Shown here: positions 48,083 through 58,095 of the stretch, piece after piece
How positions within the stretch are numbered: the stretch's first letter is position 1
How the letters are laid out: every line of letters starts with the position of its first letter
NCBI GenBank assembly: GCA_024695935.1
Contig: JAILHH010000011.1
Coordinates: 62,001-126,000, forward strand
Reading direction: 5' to 3'
Source: Acetatifactor sp.
GTDB lineage: Bacteria; Bacillota; Clostridia; Lachnospirales; Lachnospiraceae
DNA: 64,000 nucleotides
Notes under the pieces: generated by a model
What the model saw: only the letters and a program-made list of their open reading frames with translations
Databases searched by the model: none
What the model was told of the DNA's origin: nothing
Translations under genes and position numbers: made by a program

Positions 48083-49375
48083 ATGGAACAGTACGCAATC
48101 AAAGGCGGCTCCCCCCTTGTCGGAGAGGTGGAGATAGGCGGTGCAAAAAATGCAGCCCTTCCCATTCTGGCAGCCGCGTTAATGTCCGATGAGACAGTAT
48201 ATATTGATAACGTGCCTGAAGTCAGCGATATAGAGATACTACTTGAAGGAATGAAAAACATCGGTGTGTCGGTGAAGAAAAAGGGTCGTCATTTCGTCAC
48301 CATCAACGGCGGAAATATCACCAGTGTTGAAGCCATCGATGATAATCTCAAAAAGATTCGTGGTTCTTACTATCTGGTAGGAGCACTTTTAGGTAAATAC
48401 AAAGAAGCTGTGGTAACTCTCCCCGGTGGATGTGATATCGGATTCAGAGCTATCGACCAGCATATCAAAGGCTTTAAAGCTTTGGGTGCTGACATCCGCA
48501 TTGAGAGCGGTGTCATCAAAGCCACGGCAAAAAAACTTGTGGGAAGTCATATTTATATGGACGTTGTCAGTGTCGGTGCCACCATTAATGTAATGATGGC
48601 CTCGGTTTTGGCAGAGGGAACCACCATCATAGACAATGCCGCAAAGGAACCCCATGTGGTAGACCTTGCAAACTTCCTTAACAGTATGGGTGCCAATATC
48701 AAAGGTGCCGGTACTGATGTCATCAGAATAAAGGGTGTGGAGAGACTCCACGGCACTGAATATACCATAATTCCCGATCAGATCGAGGCCGGCACATTTA
48801 TGTTTGCCGCTGCCATCACAAAGGGAGATGTAATGGTAAAGAACGTGATCCCAAAGCATCTTGAGTCCATCAGCGCAAAACTTTTGGAAATAGGATGTGA
48901 GGTGGAGGAAGCGGATGACTGTGTGAGAGTAGTGGCGTCAAAGCCTCTTAAGCCTACACATGTAAAGACTCTTCCCTATCCAGGTTTCCCCACGGACATG
49001 CAGCCTCAGATAACGGTTGCCCTTGCATTATCCCAGGGTATCAGCATTGTTACAGAGACTTTGTTCGAGAACAGATTCAAATATGTGGATGAACTTACCC
49101 GTATGGGTGGAAATATAAAGGTTGAAGGTAACACCGCCATCATCGAAGGTGTAGAGAAATTTACCGGAGCGGGCATAACGGCGCCTGACCTTCGTGCCGG
49201 AGCGGCTCTTGTAATGGCAGCGCTTGCTGCAGACGGTTTTTCCACTGTGGATGACATCAAATACATCAGAAGAGGTTACGAAGACTTTCATATCAAGCTT
49301 CAGGGCCTGGGAGCGCAGATAGCGTTGGTTGACTCTGAGCGTGAACTTCGTAAGTTTAAGATGAAAATAGGTTGA
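48083..49375 (+). CDS. murA: UDP-N-acetylglucosamine 1-carboxyvinyltransferase
   Basis: Commits UDP-GlcNAc to peptidoglycan by adding enolpyruvate. The 430-residue protein has GAKNAALP near the N-terminus and the catalytic Cys117 in LPGGCDIGFRAID, the residue that fosfomycin alkylates, so sensitivity is expected at the target level. PYPGFPTDMQPQ and LRAGAALVMAALAADG are also present. GAGGAAG sets the ATG at 48083. The -35 box of the metK promoter overlaps its stop codon. Confidence 0.96.
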   Translation: MEQYAIKGGSPLVGEVEIGGAKNAALPILAAALMSDETVYIDNVPEVSDIEILLEGMKNIGVSVKKKGRHFVTINGGNITSVEAIDDNLKKIRGSYYLVGALLGKYKEAVVTLPGGCDIGFRAIDQHIKGFKALGADIRIESGVIKATAKKLVGSHIYMDVVSVGATINVMMASVLAEGTTIIDNAAKEPHVVDLANFLNSMGANIKGAGTDVIRIKGVERLHGTEYTIIPDQIEAGTFMFAAAITKGDVMVKNVIPKHLESISAKLLEIGCEVEEADDCVRVVASKPLKPTHVKTLPYPGFPTDMQPQITVALALSQGISIVTETLFENRFKYVDELTRMGGNIKVEGNTAIIEGVEKFTGAGITAPDLRAGAALVMAALAADGFSTVDDIKYIRRGYEDFHIKLQGLGAQIALVDSERELRKFKMKIG

Positions 49376-49400
49376 CATACCTTTACACAGGTAGTATGTT
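49372..49400 (+). promoter_or_regulatory. metK leader promoter
   Basis: A perfect TTGACA overlapping the murA stop, 17 bases, then TATGTT. It drives the SAM riboswitch leader. Confidence 0.7.
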
Positions 49401-49426
49401 ATCAATGTAAACTTAATAGGCAGTTA

Positions 49427-49526
49427 CTCTTATTCAGAGCTGGTGGAGATACAGAGGATCGACGAAGCCACGGCAACCCCTTTACAGGAAGGTGCCAACC
49501 TGAGCGAATATTTCGAGCAATAAGAG
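49427..49526 (+). promoter_or_regulatory. SAM-I (S-box) riboswitch
   Basis: P1 is CTCTTATT (49427-49434) with AATAAGAG (49519-49526). Between them are the S-box marks CAGAGCTGGTGGAG, GACGAAGCCACGGCAACC and AAGGTGCCAACCTGAGCG. An expression terminator follows at 49552. High SAM should favour the terminator and lower metK expression. Confidence 0.96.
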
Positions 49527-49551
49527 GATTTGATTCCAAAGAGATTTTAAG

Positions 49552-49587
49552 TCCGCTTGTGCTTTGCAAGCGGATTTCTTTTGTTTT
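49552..49587 (+). terminator. Riboswitch-controlled terminator of metK
   Basis: TCCGCTTG and CAAGCGGA pair perfectly over 8 bp around TGCTTTG and run into TTTCTTTTGTTTT, 77 bases before metK. Confidence 0.88.
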
Positions 49588-49663
49588 GGCAGCAAACCAT
49601 CGAAAAAGAGTAGCAACCAAATAAATTTATTGGATCAATGTTTAAATCAAGAAAGGAGATTCC

Positions 49664-50845
49664 ATGGAGAAGAGATTATTTACTTCAGAATCAGTAACAG
49701 AAGGACATCCCGACAAAGTCTGCGATGCCATTTCAGATGCAATACTTGACGCTTGCATGGCAAGTGATCCCATGAGCCGTGTTGCCTGCGAGACAGCAGC
49801 CTGCACAGGTTTCGTACTTGTAACAGGTGAGATCACCACAAACGCTTATGTTGACATTCAGTCAGTTGTCAGAGAGACCGTAAAAGAGATCGGATATACC
49901 AAATCAGATTACGGTTTCGATGCCAACACCTGCGCAGTATTTGTTGCCATTGATGAGCAGTCATCGGATATAGCAATGGGCGTTGACAAGGCTCTTGAGG
50001 CAAAGGAAGGCGAGATAAAGGATGACCTGGATACAGGTGCCGGAGATCAGGGTATGATGTTTGGTTATGCCACAAACGAGACTCCCGAGCTTATGCCTTA
50101 TCCCATCTCACTTGCTCACAAGCTTGCGCTTCAGCTTACAAAGGTTCGTAAGGACGGAACACTCAAATACTTAAGACCCGACGGAAAGACACAGGTGTCC
50201 GTAGAGTATGACGAGGTCGGTTTGCCCTTCAGACTTGAAGCTGTCGTATGTTCAACACAGCATGATCCCGATGTGACTCAGGAGCAGATCCATGAGGACA
50301 TCAAAAAATACGTATTCGATCCCATCCTTCCCAGGGAAATGGTTGATGAGAATACAAAATTCTTTATCAACCCCACAGGCCGTTTTGTTATCGGCGGACC
50401 TCACGGTGACGCAGGTCTCACAGGACGAAAGATCATCGTAGACACCTACGGCGGATATGCACGTCACGGCGGCGGAGCTTTCTCCGGCAAGGACTGCACA
50501 AAGGTTGACCGTTCCGCAGCTTATGCGGCAAGATATGTTGCAAAAAATATCGTTGCTGCAGGAATCGCTGACAAGTGCGAGATCCAGCTCTCATATGCCA
50601 TCGGTGTGGCTCACCCCACATCCATCATGGTTGATACCTTTGGAACCGGCAAGATCTCTGACGAAAAGCTGGTAGACATCGTTCGTGAGAACTTTGACCT
50701 TCGTCCCGCAGGAATCATCAAGATGCTTGACCTGAGACGCCCCATCTACAAGCAGACCGCAAGCTACGGTCACTTCGGACGTACAGACATCGACCTTCCT
50801 TGGGAAAAGACAGACAAGGTTGATGTATTAAAGAAATACTTATAA
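49664..50845 (+). CDS. metK: S-adenosylmethionine synthetase
   Basis: Makes SAM from methionine and ATP. The 393-residue protein has full family length with [65 protein letters not shown], and the C-terminal [20 protein letters not shown] precedes the ATG. It sits behind a SAM-I riboswitch, so its own product represses it. It is monocistronic, with a 10-bp hairpin after its stop. Confidence 0.97.
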   Translation: MEKRLFTSESVTEGHPDKVCDAISDAILDACMASDPMSRVACETAACTGFVLVTGEITTNAYVDIQSVVRETVKEIGYTKSDYGFDANTCAVFVAIDEQSSDIAMGVDKALEAKEGEIKDDLDTGAGDQGMMFGYATNETPELMPYPISLAHKLALQLTKVRKDGTLKYLRPDGKTQVSVEYDEVGLPFRLEAVVCSTQHDPDVTQEQIHEDIKKYVFDPILPREMVDENTKFFINPTGRFVIGGPHGDAGLTGRKIIVDTYGGYARHGGGAFSGKDCTKVDRSAAYAARYVAKNIVAAGIADKCEIQLSYAIGVAHPTSIMVDTFGTGKISDEKLVDIVRENFDLRPAGIIKMLDLRRPIYKQTASYGHFGRTDIDLPWEKTDKVDVLKKYL

Positions 50846-50865
50846 TAAGTAAATAATGTAAATTT

Positions 50866-50894
50866 AGAGTGCGTGGCTTAATGTCACGCACTCT
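50866..50894 (+). terminator. Hairpin after metK
   Basis: AGAGTGCGTG and CACGCACTCT pair perfectly over 10 bp around a 9-base loop. The T-tract is weak (TCTGTATT). Confidence 0.7.
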
Positions 50895-50975
50895 TCTGTA
50901 TTACGGGAAGTCCCTGCCGCACCAAGGTCTGTTTTTTTGAAAAAAATCACTATTTTTTAATTAAAAAAAGGAGAG

Positions 50976-51004
50976 TTGTTGTATTTAATTTAAGCGTTTA
51001 TATT
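50976..51004 (+). promoter_or_regulatory. Promoter for the beta-helix lipoprotein gene
   Basis: TTGTTG, 17 bases and TATATT, about 68 bases before the start. Confidence 0.55.
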
Positions 51005-51071
51005 AGAGATTGTTGGAAAAATACTTATGGTCGGCTTGTTTTGCCGATGTTGGAAAGGTATGGAAAGAAAA

Positions 51072-53141
51072 ATGAACAGAAAAGTTATGGTAGGGCTTAT
51101 GATGTGTGCAATGCTTGGAATGCTCTCCTCATGCGGAAAAGTCGAATACACGGATGAGAACGTAAGCAAGATGGAAGTGACTTTGGGGACATCAGAGGAC
51201 CTTGAAGTCAGAATGACCGAGGAAGGACAGGAACTTAGCTGGAGCAGCGTTGAAAACGCAGAAGGGTATGTGATCTACAGAGGAAGCAGCAGGCTCTCTG
51301 ATGATTTTGAGATGGTGGCTACTGTGGAAAACGGTGTTACCACATACCTCTTAAACGGCGAAAACAATGGAAAATATGATTATTACAAGGTCAGAGCCGT
51401 TTCCGGCAAGACCGTGGGAGAGCTTTCAGAGGCTGTTTCTTTTGAGCAGACACTCTTTGGCGAAAATGCAAGGATATATGCGCCAACAGATGATCCCGAG
51501 GTTGTGAACAATGAGCTTATGAAGCTCTTTAACAGACAGGAGACTGCACAGTTTGACGACAAGCGTTATGCCGTAATGTTTAAGCCCGGCGAATATGCTG
51601 AGACCATCGATTTAAAGACCGGTTTCTACATGGATGTGTTCGGATTGGGACTTTTGCCCACAGATACTGTGCTTCAGTCATTTAACAATCCCGCACAGTG
51701 GCTTGGAGACAATAACAACCACAATGCCACCTGTAATTTCTGGAGAGGCGTATCCAATTTTACTGTAAACGATAACGTTATGTGGGCGGTTTCACAGGCC
51801 ACCTTCATGCGCAGAATGCAGATAAACGGAAGCCTGTCCCTCCATGATCAAAACGGTTGGGCCAGCGGCGGCTTTTTATCAGATTCCGTTATAACAGGCT
51901 TTACGGATTCCGGAAGCCAGCAGCAGTGGCTCTCCAGAAACTGCGACTGGAGCAAGTGGACAGGACAGAACTGGAATATCGTATTTGCGGGAATCCCTGA
52001 GGGAAAGACTCCTAATACCACATGGCCCGTCTCCACATATACAACAGTCGAAGATGTAAATGTGATGGCAGAAAAGCCTTATATTTATCTTGATAACGGT
52101 GAATACAAGGTCATGGTTCCCGATGTGGTAAAGGACAGTGTGGGACCCACCTGGACAGACGGCGTCAGCGGAACAAGCATTTTACTTGATGATTTTTATA
52201 TCGCATATCCTGATATAGACAGTGCGGCAACCATAAATGAGGCTCTTTCCGATGGAAAAAATATCCTCTTCACACCGGGAATATATGAGCTTGACGAGGC
52301 GATCCACGTGGAAAAAGAGGGAACAGTGGTCCTTGGTATAGGCCTGGCAACACTTCGCCCCATGGCAGGAAATGTGTGCATGGAAGTTGCAGATGCGGAC
52401 GGCATCAGGATCGCAGGACTTTTGTTTGATGCATGGACCGAAAAGAGCGAGACACTCCTCAGAGTAGGCGCAGAAAAAAACAGTACGGCTCATAGCGAGA
52501 ATCCCATGATCTTAAGCGACCTCTTCTTTAGAGTGGGCGGTGTCACAAATGAAAATACCGCAGTGGACAGCTGCGTTGTGATCAATTCAAATGATGTTGT
52601 GGGCGATAATTTCTGGGTATGGCGTGCAGACCACGGAAACGGTGTTGCATGGAATGCCAATACCGCACCAAACGGAATCATCATAAACGGTGACAGAGCT
52701 AGCTTCTATGCCCTGATGGTAGAGCATTTCCAGGAATATCAGACAGTGTGGAACGGAGAGGAAGGATTAACTGTATTTTATCAGAGTGAGCTTCCCTACG
52801 ATGTGCCTAATCAAAAGGCTTGGCAGAGTCACGACGGCAAGATGAACGGATTTGCTTCATATTATGTATCGGATGAGGTAGAGACACACACTGCCATCGG
52901 TATCGGAATATATGCATACAACCGTGATGCAAAGGTTCAGGAGCTCTGTGCAATGGAAGTACCCAAGGTTGAGGGAATGGACCTTAGAAATGTATGCGCG
53001 GTAATGATCACAGGTAACCCCGGTATCACACATGTTATCGACAATTTCGGAGGCAGCTGCTATACCGCAGGTACCAGGACCGTTGTCCTTGATTTCAAAG
53101 AGGAACTTAGAAAAGAAGCAGAAAAAAAGGATAAGGAATAG
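51072..53141 (+). CDS. Lipoprotein with FN3-like and parallel beta-helix regions
   Basis: A 689-residue predicted lipoprotein: signal peptide ending in the lipobox Leu18-Ser-Ser-Cys21, a fibronectin type III-like domain (about 45-125, QELSWSSVENAEGYVIYRGS), and a long region that looks like a right-handed parallel beta-helix of the pectate-lyase type (about 140-640). It has regular repeats such as VMFKPGEYAETIDLKTGFYMDVFGLG and NILFTPGIYELDEAIHVEKEGTVVLGIG. Such proteins usually bind or cut polysaccharides at the cell surface; no catalytic residues or substrate can be named. GH55-like glucanases share this look. Start chosen for the signal peptide; ATGs at 51027 (in frame) and 51060 are alternatives. 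Confidence 0.72.
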   Translation: MNRKVMVGLMMCAMLGMLSSCGKVEYTDENVSKMEVTLGTSEDLEVRMTEEGQELSWSSVENAEGYVIYRGSSRLSDDFEMVATVENGVTTYLLNGENNGKYDYYKVRAVSGKTVGELSEAVSFEQTLFGENARIYAPTDDPEVVNNELMKLFNRQETAQFDDKRYAVMFKPGEYAETIDLKTGFYMDVFGLGLLPTDTVLQSFNNPAQWLGDNNNHNATCNFWRGVSNFTVNDNVMWAVSQATFMRRMQINGSLSLHDQNGWASGGFLSDSVITGFTDSGSQQQWLSRNCDWSKWTGQNWNIVFAGIPEGKTPNTTWPVSTYTTVEDVNVMAEKPYIYLDNGEYKVMVPDVVKDSVGPTWTDGVSGTSILLDDFYIAYPDIDSAATINEALSDGKNILFTPGIYELDEAIHVEKEGTVVLGIGLATLRPMAGNVCMEVADADGIRIAGLLFDAWTEKSETLLRVGAEKNSTAHSENPMILSDLFFRVGGVTNENTAVDSCVVINSNDVVGDNFWVWRADHGNGVAWNANTAPNGIIINGDRASFYALMVEHFQEYQTVWNGEEGLTVFYQSELPYDVPNQKAWQSHDGKMNGFASYYVSDEVETHTAIGIGIYAYNRDAKVQELCAMEVPKVEGMDLRNVCAVMITGNPGITHVIDNFGGSCYTAGTRTVVLDFKEELRKEAEKKDKE

Positions 53142-53175
53142 ATTCGGTCAGATACGATGACCTGAAAACCAAACC

Positions 53176-53220
53176 AGGCGGGAGGATCCACCAAAAGTGA
53201 GTCCTTCCGCCTTTTATTTT
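53176..53220 (+). terminator. Terminator after the lipoprotein gene
   Basis: AGGCGGGAGGA pairs with TCCTTCCGCCT (one mismatch) and is followed by TTTATTTTTTT. Confidence 0.85.
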
Positions 53221-53236
53221 TTTAACAGACTTTTTA

Positions 53237-53265
53237 TTTATATCCAAAAAAAATTGAAGTATAAT
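53237..53265 (+). promoter_or_regulatory. dnaE promoter
   Basis: TTTATA, 17 bases and a perfect TATAAT, 36 bases before dnaE. Confidence 0.6.
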
Positions 53266-53300
53266 ATTTTTACATGAGAAAAATAGTAGGGGAAGTATAA

Positions 53301-56300
53301 ATGGCTTTTACACATCTTCATGTCCATACCGAGTATTCTCTTTTGGACGGCTCCAACAAAATAAAAGAATATGTACACAGAGTCAAAGAACTGGGAATGG
53401 ATTCTGCGGCTATAACCGACCACGGTGTAATGTACGGTGTGATCGATTTTTATCGTGCCTGCAAGGCTGAAGGTATAAAGCCGATCTTGGGCTGCGAGGT
53501 ATATGTTGCCCCTAACTCCAGATTCGACAAGGAACTGACGGGCGGAGAGGACAGATACTACCACCTGGTGCTCCTTGCAGAGAACAACACCGGCTATGCG
53601 AACCTTATGAAGATCGTGAGCAAGGGCTTTACGGAAGGATACTATTACAAGCCTCGAGTTGATTTTGAAGTTTTAAACAAATATCACGAAGGCATCATTG
53701 CCACCTCAGCCTGCCTTGCGGGAGAGGTGCAGAGATATATCATAAAGGGATTAAAGGACGAAGCCAGAAAGGCCGCATTAAAATATGAAGCATGTTTCGG
53801 AAAGGGAAACTACTTTTTGGAGCTTCAGGATCATGGCATCCCGGAACAGCGCACCGTAAACATGGAACTGATGGCCATGAGCAAGGAACTGGATATTCCT
53901 CTGGTGTGCACCAACGATGTGCATTACACCTATGCGGAGGATGCGGAACCCCATGATATCCTGCTCTGCCTTCAGACAGGAAAAAAACTTTCCGACGAGG
54001 ACAGAATGCGCTATGAGGGCGGCCAATACTATGTAAAGAGCGAAGAGGATATGAAAAAACTCTTTCCCTACGCGCTTGAGGCTGTGGAGAACACACACAG
54101 GATCGCGGAAAGATGTAATGTGGAGATCGAATTCGGAGTTACAAAGCTTCCTAAATTCGATGTTCCCGAAGGATACGATTCATGGAGTTATTTAAATAAG
54201 CTCTGTAACGACGGACTTTCCGAGAGATATCCCGATGAAAATGCAAAGGCGGGACATACCGACATGACGATCCGTGAGAGACTTGAATACGAGCTCTCCG
54301 TGATCAAAAAGATGGGATATGTGGACTACTTTTTGATAGTCTGGGATTTTATAAATTATGCCAGGGAAAATGACATTCCCGTGGGACCGGGAAGAGGATC
54401 CGCCGCGGGCAGTATTGTCTCATATTGCCTGCACATCACAAATATTGACCCCATCAAATATGACCTGCTCTTTGAGAGGTTTTTAAATCCCGAGCGTGTG
54501 TCCATGCCCGATATCGACGTGGATTTTTGCTATGAGAGAAGACAGGAAGTAATAGACTATGTCTGCCGCAAATACGGAAGCGACAAGGTGGTTCAGATCG
54601 TAACCTTCGGTACCCTGCAGGCAAAGGGCGTTATCAGGGATGTGGCAAGAGTCATGGATCTGCCCTATTCTTTTGCGGATTCCATCGCAAAGATGATCCC
54701 TACGGAATTAAATATTACACTTGACCTTGCCCTTGAAAAAAATCCTGAATTCAGGAAACTTTACAACGAGGATGAGCAGGTCAGATATCTGATAGATATG
54801 TGTAAGCGCTTGGAGGGCCTGCCCAGACACACATCCATGCATGCCGCGGGTGTTGTTATCTGCCAAAAGGCGGCGGATGAATTCGTGCCCTTATCAAGGG
54901 GTGCCGACGGCTCCATAGTAACCCAGTTTACCATGACCACCATCGAGGAACTGGGGCTGTTAAAGATGGACTTTTTGGGCCTCAGGACCATGACGGTTAT
55001 CCATGACGCCGTAAAATTTGTCGAAAAGAGCAAGGGTATAAAGCTTGACATCAACAATATCGACTATGACGATCCAAACATCATGAACTATATCGGCTCC
55101 GGAAGGACCGAGGGTATTTTCCAGTTGGAAAGTGCCGGAATGAAAAGCTTCATGAAGGAATTAAAGCCAAAGAGCTTAGAGGATGTCATTGCGGGAATCT
55201 CCCTGTACAGACCGGGTCCCATGGACTTTATACCTAAATATATAAAGGGAAAAAACAACAATGACAGCATCACATATCTGACGCCGCAGTTAGAGCACAT
55301 ACTGGCTCCAACCTACGGATGTATCGTTTATCAGGAGCAGGTTATGCAGATCGTACGTGACCTGGGCGGATATACCATGGGTCGAAGCGATCTGGTGCGC
55401 CGTGCCATGAGTAAGAAAAAACAGGCCGTCATGGAAAAGGAGCGTCAGAATTTCATATACGGAAACGAAGAGGAAAATGTGCCGGGCTGTATGAAAAACG
55501 GCATCAGCGAAAGTGTTGCGGGAGCCATCTACGACGAGATGATGGACTTTGCAAAATACGCCTTTAACAAATCCCATGCCGCCTGCTATGCTGTTGTTGC
55601 GGTGCAGACTGCGTTTTTAAAGGTTTATTATCCGGTGGAATTCATGGCGGCCCTCATGACCTCCGTTATAGACAATTCCACAAAGGTGTCAAATTATATC
55701 CTGACCTGCAAAAACATGGGTATCGAGATCCTGCCTCCTGACATAAACGAGGGAGAATCAGGCTTTTCAGTGTCCGGGAATTCCATCCGCTACGCTTTAA
55801 CAGCCATAAAAGCAGTGGGTCGTCCCGTTATCGATGCAATCGTTGAGGAGAGGAAACTGCGGGGGCCATTTAGCAACATAAACGACTTTATAAACAGGAC
55901 CAGCGAGCGGGATGTTAATAAGAGAGCCGTGGAAAATTTCATAAAGGCAGGCGCCTTGGATTCTCTGGGCGGCACCAGAAAGCAGTTTATGAGTGTCTAC
56001 GGGCAGCTTATCGACAGCGTCACAAAGGATCGGAAAAACAACCTGGTGGGGCAGCTTAGCTTATTTGACATCGCAGAAGATGATCAAAAGGAAGAATTTA
56101 ATTTTAAACTTCCTAACGTGGGAGAGTATGACAAGGAGTTAATGCTTTCCTTTGAAAAAGAAGTCCTGGGAATATATATAAGCGGCCATCCCCTTGAAGA
56201 GTACAAGGAACTGTGGCAGAAATTCATCACCTATACCACAAATGATTTTGCCCTTGATGAAGAGACGGGAGCAGTCATTGCAGAGGATAAAAAGAGCGCA

Positions 56301-56930
56301 GTGGTGGGCGGAATGATATCAGCCCGCACCATCAAATACACCAAAAATGACAAAGTCATGGCTTTTGTCACATTGGAGGATCTGGTGGGAACGGTGGAGA
56401 TCGTGGTATTTCCAAATGATTATGAAAAATACGGTTCCCTTTTGTTAGAGGATTCAAAGGTCTTTGTAAAGGGCAGAGTAAGCCTGGAGGAAGATAAGGA
56501 CGGGAAACTCATATGCGAGCAGGTTATTTCCTTTGATGAGGCATTAAGATCCGGGGATAAACTGCCCTGGGTGGACAGATTCCGCGGAGGCAGTTCCGGT
56601 TACGGCGGAGGCAGAAGCTCTTCAAATGCGGGATATGGCGCGTCTATTTCGGCAAGAAATAATACTCCCGCAAAACCTTCCGCAACTGTTTCAAAGCTTC
56701 CGACAGGCCTGTGGATACAGTTTGCCACAAAAGAGGAATATGAAGAGAAACTCTCTGTTTTGCAGGAGGCCATAGGGGACTCCGACGGAAATGACAATGT
56801 AGTGATCTATATCAAAAATACAAAGCAGCTCTCCGTGCTTCCAAAGTCTTTGTCAGTAAAGGCAGATGAGAGTTTAAAAGCTTCTCTGGAGCAGATCTTC
56901 GGTGTCGGAAATGTCAGTATTAGAGCCTAA
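53301..56930 (+). CDS. dnaE: DNA polymerase III subunit alpha, DnaE type
   Basis: A replicative or translesion C-family polymerase. The 1209-residue protein has the PHP domain at the N-terminus (FTHLHVHTEYSLLDGSNKI, ITDHGVMYG), the polymerase palm with PVGPGRGSAAGSIVSYCL near 365 and the catalytic acids in MPDIDVDFCYERR near 402-409. Fingers, a helix-hairpin-helix region, an OB fold (VVGGMISARTIKYTKNDKVMAFVTLEDLVGTVEIVVFP) and a C-terminal glycine/serine-rich linker (about 1094-1130) complete it. Firmicutes also carry PolC for leading-strand synthesis; whether DnaE here is the lagging-strand enzyme is assumed from that rule. Confidence 0.96.
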   Translation: MAFTHLHVHTEYSLLDGSNKIKEYVHRVKELGMDSAAITDHGVMYGVIDFYRACKAEGIKPILGCEVYVAPNSRFDKELTGGEDRYYHLVLLAENNTGYANLMKIVSKGFTEGYYYKPRVDFEVLNKYHEGIIATSACLAGEVQRYIIKGLKDEARKAALKYEACFGKGNYFLELQDHGIPEQRTVNMELMAMSKELDIPLVCTNDVHYTYAEDAEPHDILLCLQTGKKLSDEDRMRYEGGQYYVKSEEDMKKLFPYALEAVENTHRIAERCNVEIEFGVTKLPKFDVPEGYDSWSYLNKLCNDGLSERYPDENAKAGHTDMTIRERLEYELSVIKKMGYVDYFLIVWDFINYARENDIPVGPGRGSAAGSIVSYCLHITNIDPIKYDLLFERFLNPERVSMPDIDVDFCYERRQEVIDYVCRKYGSDKVVQIVTFGTLQAKGVIRDVARVMDLPYSFADSIAKMIPTELNITLDLALEKNPEFRKLYNEDEQVRYLIDMCKRLEGLPRHTSMHAAGVVICQKAADEFVPLSRGADGSIVTQFTMTTIEELGLLKMDFLGLRTMTVIHDAVKFVEKSKGIKLDINNIDYDDPNIMNYIGSGRTEGIFQLESAGMKSFMKELKPKSLEDVIAGISLYRPGPMDFIPKYIKGKNNNDSITYLTPQLEHILAPTYGCIVYQEQVMQIVRDLGGYTMGRSDLVRRAMSKKKQAVMEKERQNFIYGNEEENVPGCMKNGISESVAGAIYDEMMDFAKYAFNKSHAACYAVVAVQTAFLKVYYPVEFMAALMTSVIDNSTKVSNYILTCKNMGIEILPPDINEGESGFSVSGNSIRYALTAIKAVGRPVIDAIVEERKLRGPFSNINDFINRTSERDVNKRAVENFIKAGALDSLGGTRKQFMSVYGQLIDSVTKDRKNNLVGQLSLFDIAEDDQKEEFNFKLPNVGEYDKELMLSFEKEVLGIYISGHPLEEYKELWQKFITYTTNDFALDEETGAVIAEDKKSAVVGGMISARTIKYTKNDKVMAFVTLEDLVGTVEIVVFPNDYEKYGSLLLEDSKVFVKGRVSLEEDKDGKLICEQVISFDEALRSGDKLPWVDRFRGGSSGYGGGRSSSNAGYGASISARNNTPAKPSATVSKLPTGLWIQFATKEEYEEKLSVLQEAIGDSDGNDNVVIYIKNTKQLSVLPKSLSVKADESLKASLEQIFGVGNVSIRA

Positions 56931-56934
56931 AGTA

Positions 56935-56963
56935 TTGAAATAGGTAAAAAAATAGATTAAAAT
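56935..56963 (+). promoter_or_regulatory. pfkA promoter
   Basis: TTGAAA, 17 bases and TAAAAT, beginning 5 bases after the dnaE stop. Confidence 0.6.
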
Positions 56964-57050
56964 GTGTAAAAACGAACAATTTTCTTTTTACACGAGATTA
57001 TGTATATGTCGCCTGTTTTGATGCAGGGTTTTGGAAAGGAATGGAATAAT

Positions 57051-58025
57051 ATGGCAAAAGAGATTCAAACAATAGGTGTTCTCACCAGTGGTGGAGATGC
57101 ACCCGGCATGAATGCCGCTATCAGAGCTGTAGTTCGAGTAGCCATTGCAAGAGGCCTTAAAGTAAAAGGTATCAAGAAAGGATACCAGGGACTTTTAAAT
57201 GAAGAGATCGTAGATTTAGAGGCAAAGGACGTATCCGATATGATCCAGCGAGGAGGTACCATCCTGGGAACAGCGCGTTGCCTGGAATTTAAGACAGTGG
57301 AAGGCCAGGAAAGAGGCGCTGAGGTCTGCAGAAAGCACGGTATCGACGGTATTGTCGTGATTGGAGGAGACGGTTCCTACAGAGGTGCCCAGGCACTCTC
57401 CAGACAGGGTATCAACACCATAGGTCTTCCCGGAACCATCGACCTTGACATTGCCTGCACGGAATATACCATAGGATTTGATACAGCTGTAAATACAGCC
57501 ATGGAAGCCATCGACAAGGTAAAGGATACATCCTCATCCCACGAGAGATGTTCCATCGTAGAAGTAATGGGCAGAAACGCCGGTTACATCGCCCTTTGGT
57601 GCGGTATCGCAAACGGAGCGGAGGATATCCTTCTCCCCGAAAAATATGATTTTGATGAGCAAAAGATCATCAACAATATCATCGACAGACGTCGCAAGGG
57701 CAAGACCCATCACATCATCATCAATGCAGAGGGAATCGGACACTCCACATCAATGGCCAGACGTATCGAAGCCGCAACCGGAATCGAGACCAGAGCCACA
57801 ATACTTGGTCACATGCAGCGAGGCGGTAACCCTTCAGCAAAGGACCGTTTTACCGCATCCATCATGGGAGCAAAGGCAGTGGACACACTTATCGCCGGAG
57901 AGACAAACAAAGTCATCGGTCTTAAGCACGGTGAGTTTGTGGCCATCGATATCGAGGAAGCTCTCGGCATGACAAAGGGAATCGACGAATACGAGATCGA
58001 GGTTGCAAAGCTTCTGTCCGTATAA
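57051..58025 (+). CDS. pfkA: 6-phosphofructokinase
   Basis: Phosphorylates fructose 6-phosphate in glycolysis. The 324-residue protein has LTSGGDAPGMNAAIR, GGDGSYRGA and the catalytic PGTIDLDIACTEYTIGFDTA. The Gly in GGDG and the Gly in LPGTID point to ATP as donor, since pyrophosphate-dependent enzymes carry Asp and Lys there. The usual TIDND reads TIDLD, keeping both aspartates. EVMGRNAGYIAL and GHMQRGGNPSAKDR are also conserved. The ATG at 57051 with GGAAAGGA is preferred. It ends at a strong terminator. Confidence 0.95.
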   Translation: MAKEIQTIGVLTSGGDAPGMNAAIRAVVRVAIARGLKVKGIKKGYQGLLNEEIVDLEAKDVSDMIQRGGTILGTARCLEFKTVEGQERGAEVCRKHGIDGIVVIGGDGSYRGAQALSRQGINTIGLPGTIDLDIACTEYTIGFDTAVNTAMEAIDKVKDTSSSHERCSIVEVMGRNAGYIALWCGIANGAEDILLPEKYDFDEQKIINNIIDRRRKGKTHHIIINAEGIGHSTSMARRIEAATGIETRATILGHMQRGGNPSAKDRFTASIMGAKAVDTLIAGETNKVIGLKHGEFVAIDIEEALGMTKGIDEYEIEVAKLLSV

Positions 58026-58035
58026 GGAATAATTT

Positions 58036-58080
58036 AAGGCGGCTTTATTCTCGGGGCCCGAGAGTAGGCCGCCTTTTTTT
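58036..58080 (+). terminator. Terminator after pfkA
   Basis: AAGGCGGC and GCCGCCTT pair over 8 bp with a second inner stem CTCGGG/CCCGAG, then seven T residues. Confidence 0.92.
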
Positions 58081-58095
58081 AAAAAAGGTGATAGC

